From contig DNBZ01000360.1 of the NCBI GenBank assembly GCA_003484585.1, positions 1 to 7,085 on the forward strand: a stretch of DNA of 7,085 nt, given 5' to 3'. This stretch comes from Bacteroidota bacterium (lineage in GTDB: Bacteria > Bacteroidota > Bacteroidia > NS11-12g > UBA9320). Under the pieces are notes generated by a model that was not told the DNA's origin, did not search any database, and saw nothing but the letters and a program-made list of their open reading frames with translations. The position numbers and the translations under genes were made by a program. Shown piece by piece: positions 5,770 to 7,085 of this stretch; positions within the stretch are counted from its first letter, which is position 1; the number at the start of each line of letters is the position of its first letter.

Positions 5770-7085
5770 ATGAACAGTAGAGAATTCGTACAACTCTTTA
5801 ATGAATATCCAATCTTTCAAGAATTGGAGCGGGAAATTAGTGCCGGGAAATCCCGTTTTGGAGTTCAAAACTGTATAGGTTCTGCTAAGTCACTTTTATT
5901 TGCACACTTACAGAAACACACAGAAAGAAGTGTACTTGTAGTCTGTAATAATCAAGAAGATGCAGAATACGTATATGCTGACCTGCAACTTTTTACGGAC
6001 CATAATTATGTCTTTCTTTGGAAAGATTCTTTTCGTAGAAACTTTGATATGGCCGTGCCAGAAAGCACCAAAATACAAAGTAAAGCAAGCGTACTAGATG
6101 CACTATCAGACCTAGACAAACCTAAGATAGTAGTCTCTTATCCTGAGGCTCTGCTAGAGAAAATAATAACACAAGACACTTTTCAGAAAACGAAACTTAC
6201 CTTTAAAATAGGCGAGGAAGTTGACTTGGATTTCCTCATAGAACTACTCAATGAGTACAGTTTTTACCGAGAAGATTTCGTGTACGAACCTGGTCAGTTT
6301 TCTATACGCGGCGGCATCATAGATTTATTCAGTTATGCTAGCGAGCTACCTTTTAGACTAGAGTTGGATGGTCGTACCATAGAAAGCATCCGCGAGTTTG
6401 ATCCTATAAGCCAACTGAGTACTAAGAAACTTGTGCGTGCCACAATAGTTCCTAATGTGCAGGAGAGCATGAAGGAAGAAGGGCATACAGACATATTCAG
6501 CTACCTAGGTAAAAAACCTATAGTGTGCACCTATGATTTACCTTATGCCATAGCCAAAATGGAAAAAGGTTGGGAAAAGGCAACTGAAAAAGCAACTGCA
6601 GAGCATAGTCCAGAGCAGCTTTATTTTGACGCAGAGGAGATAGCAAATCAACTGAATAAGAAACCAGTCATAGAGTTTAGCAGCCAAACCTTCTTTAGGC
6701 CGTCAGTAAAGCTAAGGTTTAACCAAGTACCACAACCTACTGTAAATAAGAACTTTAATCTGCTTATTGATACGTTAAAATCTCTAGATCAGAAAAAGTA
6801 TACTACATTAGTGTTCTCAGAAAGTGCAAAGCAGATAGAGCGACTGGAGAGCATCTTTGATGACCTACAGTCTGGATATACTATACAGCCTGTTTACAAA
6901 AGTCTAAGTGAAGGATTCGTAGATCACGACCTAAAAATAGCGGCATACACCGAACATCAGATATTTAATAGATTCTATCTGGCCAAGTCTGGAAGTAAAA
7001 AATCTACATCGGGACAGATATCGCTTAAAGAATTACAAGACCTTAATCCTGGAGATTTCGTAGTACATATAGACCATGGAGTAGG
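5770..7085 (+). CDS. mfd: Transcription-repair coupling factor Mfd, N-terminal part (cut by window end)
   Basis: The frame is open from ATG 5770 to the window edge, giving 438 full codons of an expected roughly 1100. Mfd is a cytosolic DNA translocase that removes RNA polymerase stalled at lesions and recruits UvrA for nucleotide excision repair. The visible part is the UvrB-homology module: GSAKS (37-41) in the degenerate Walker A-like region, DSFRRNFDMAVPESTK near 94-108, GQFSIRGGIIDLF (175-187) and ESIREFDPISQLST (205-218). A less conserved linker follows. Then NRFYLAKSG and SLKELQDLNPGDFVVHIDHG (418-437) open the RNA-polymerase interacting (CarD-like) domain. The helicase domains lie beyond the window. 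The degenerate Walker motif is normal, because ATPase activity resides in the C-terminal translocase. TAA at 5767-5769 lies directly before the ATG in the same frame, fixing the start. It sits 23 nt after a strong terminator, and no convincing promoter of its own is visible. Confidence 0.96.
   Translation, partial: MNSREFVQLFNEYPIFQELEREISAGKSRFGVQNCIGSAKSLLFAHLQKHTERSVLVVCNNQEDAEYVYADLQLFTDHNYVFLWKDSFRRNFDMAVPESTKIQSKASVLDALSDLDKPKIVVSYPEALLEKIITQDTFQKTKLTFKIGEEVDLDFLIELLNEYSFYREDFVYEPGQFSIRGGIIDLFSYASELPFRLELDGRTIESIREFDPISQLSTKKLVRATIVPNVQESMKEEGHTDIFSYLGKKPIVCTYDLPYAIAKMEKGWEKATEKATAEHSPEQLYFDAEEIANQLNKKPVIEFSSQTFFRPSVKLRFNQVPQPTVNKNFNLLIDTLKSLDQKKYTTLVFSESAKQIERLESIFDDLQSGYTIQPVYKSLSEGFVDHDLKIAAYTEHQIFNRFYLAKSGSKKSTSGQISLKELQDLNPGDFVVHIDHGV

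Overview
The window looks like a chromosomal segment from a member of the Bacteroidota, most likely the class Flavobacteriia. DNA is AT-rich. There are no clear Shine-Dalgarno sequences; starts are preceded by A/T-rich leaders. TAnnTTTG-type -7 boxes, typical of this phylum's primary sigma factor, sit upstream of several starts. Protein sequences (Dps, OdhA, Mfd) read as flavobacterial. I do not name a genus.

Layout, left to right. Bases 1-158 are AT-rich and noncoding as far as I can see, apart from a -7-like box at 147-154. Bases 159-623 (+) hold a recognisable Dps/ferritin-like gene broken by two in-frame stops (TGA 171-173, TAA 231-233); the rest of the frame is intact and still encodes the ferroxidase ligands. 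Only the part after the second stop shows up as a long open frame, which disguises the gene as a 95-residue ORF starting at a TTG. Bases 642-2069 (+) encode a full-length MATE efflux transporter of the MepA/DinF-like type, 18 nt after the dps stop, with TTG as the only sensible start. Bases 2070-2270 are a convergent intergenic region with a good terminator for the minus-strand gene. Bases 2271-5015 (-) encode the complete E1 subunit of 2-oxoglutarate dehydrogenase (odhA/sucA), standing alone without its E2 partner. Bases 5016-5177 are a divergent promoter region. Bases 5178-5687 (+) encode an uncharacterised membrane protein of 169 residues with four predicted helices and an acidic segment. 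A perfect 18-bp terminator hairpin follows at 5703-5746. Bases 5770-7085 (+) are the first 438 codons of the transcription-repair coupling factor Mfd, cut by the window edge.

The genes are mostly independent units: stress iron storage (defunct), drug/toxin efflux, TCA cycle, an unknown membrane protein and DNA repair. I see no mobile element, CRISPR array, RNA gene or dedicated defence system, and no evidence of a novel multi-gene system. The most noteworthy items are the recently broken dps, the possible third start-codon lesion in the next gene, and the small inverted and direct repeats around the odhA promoter.
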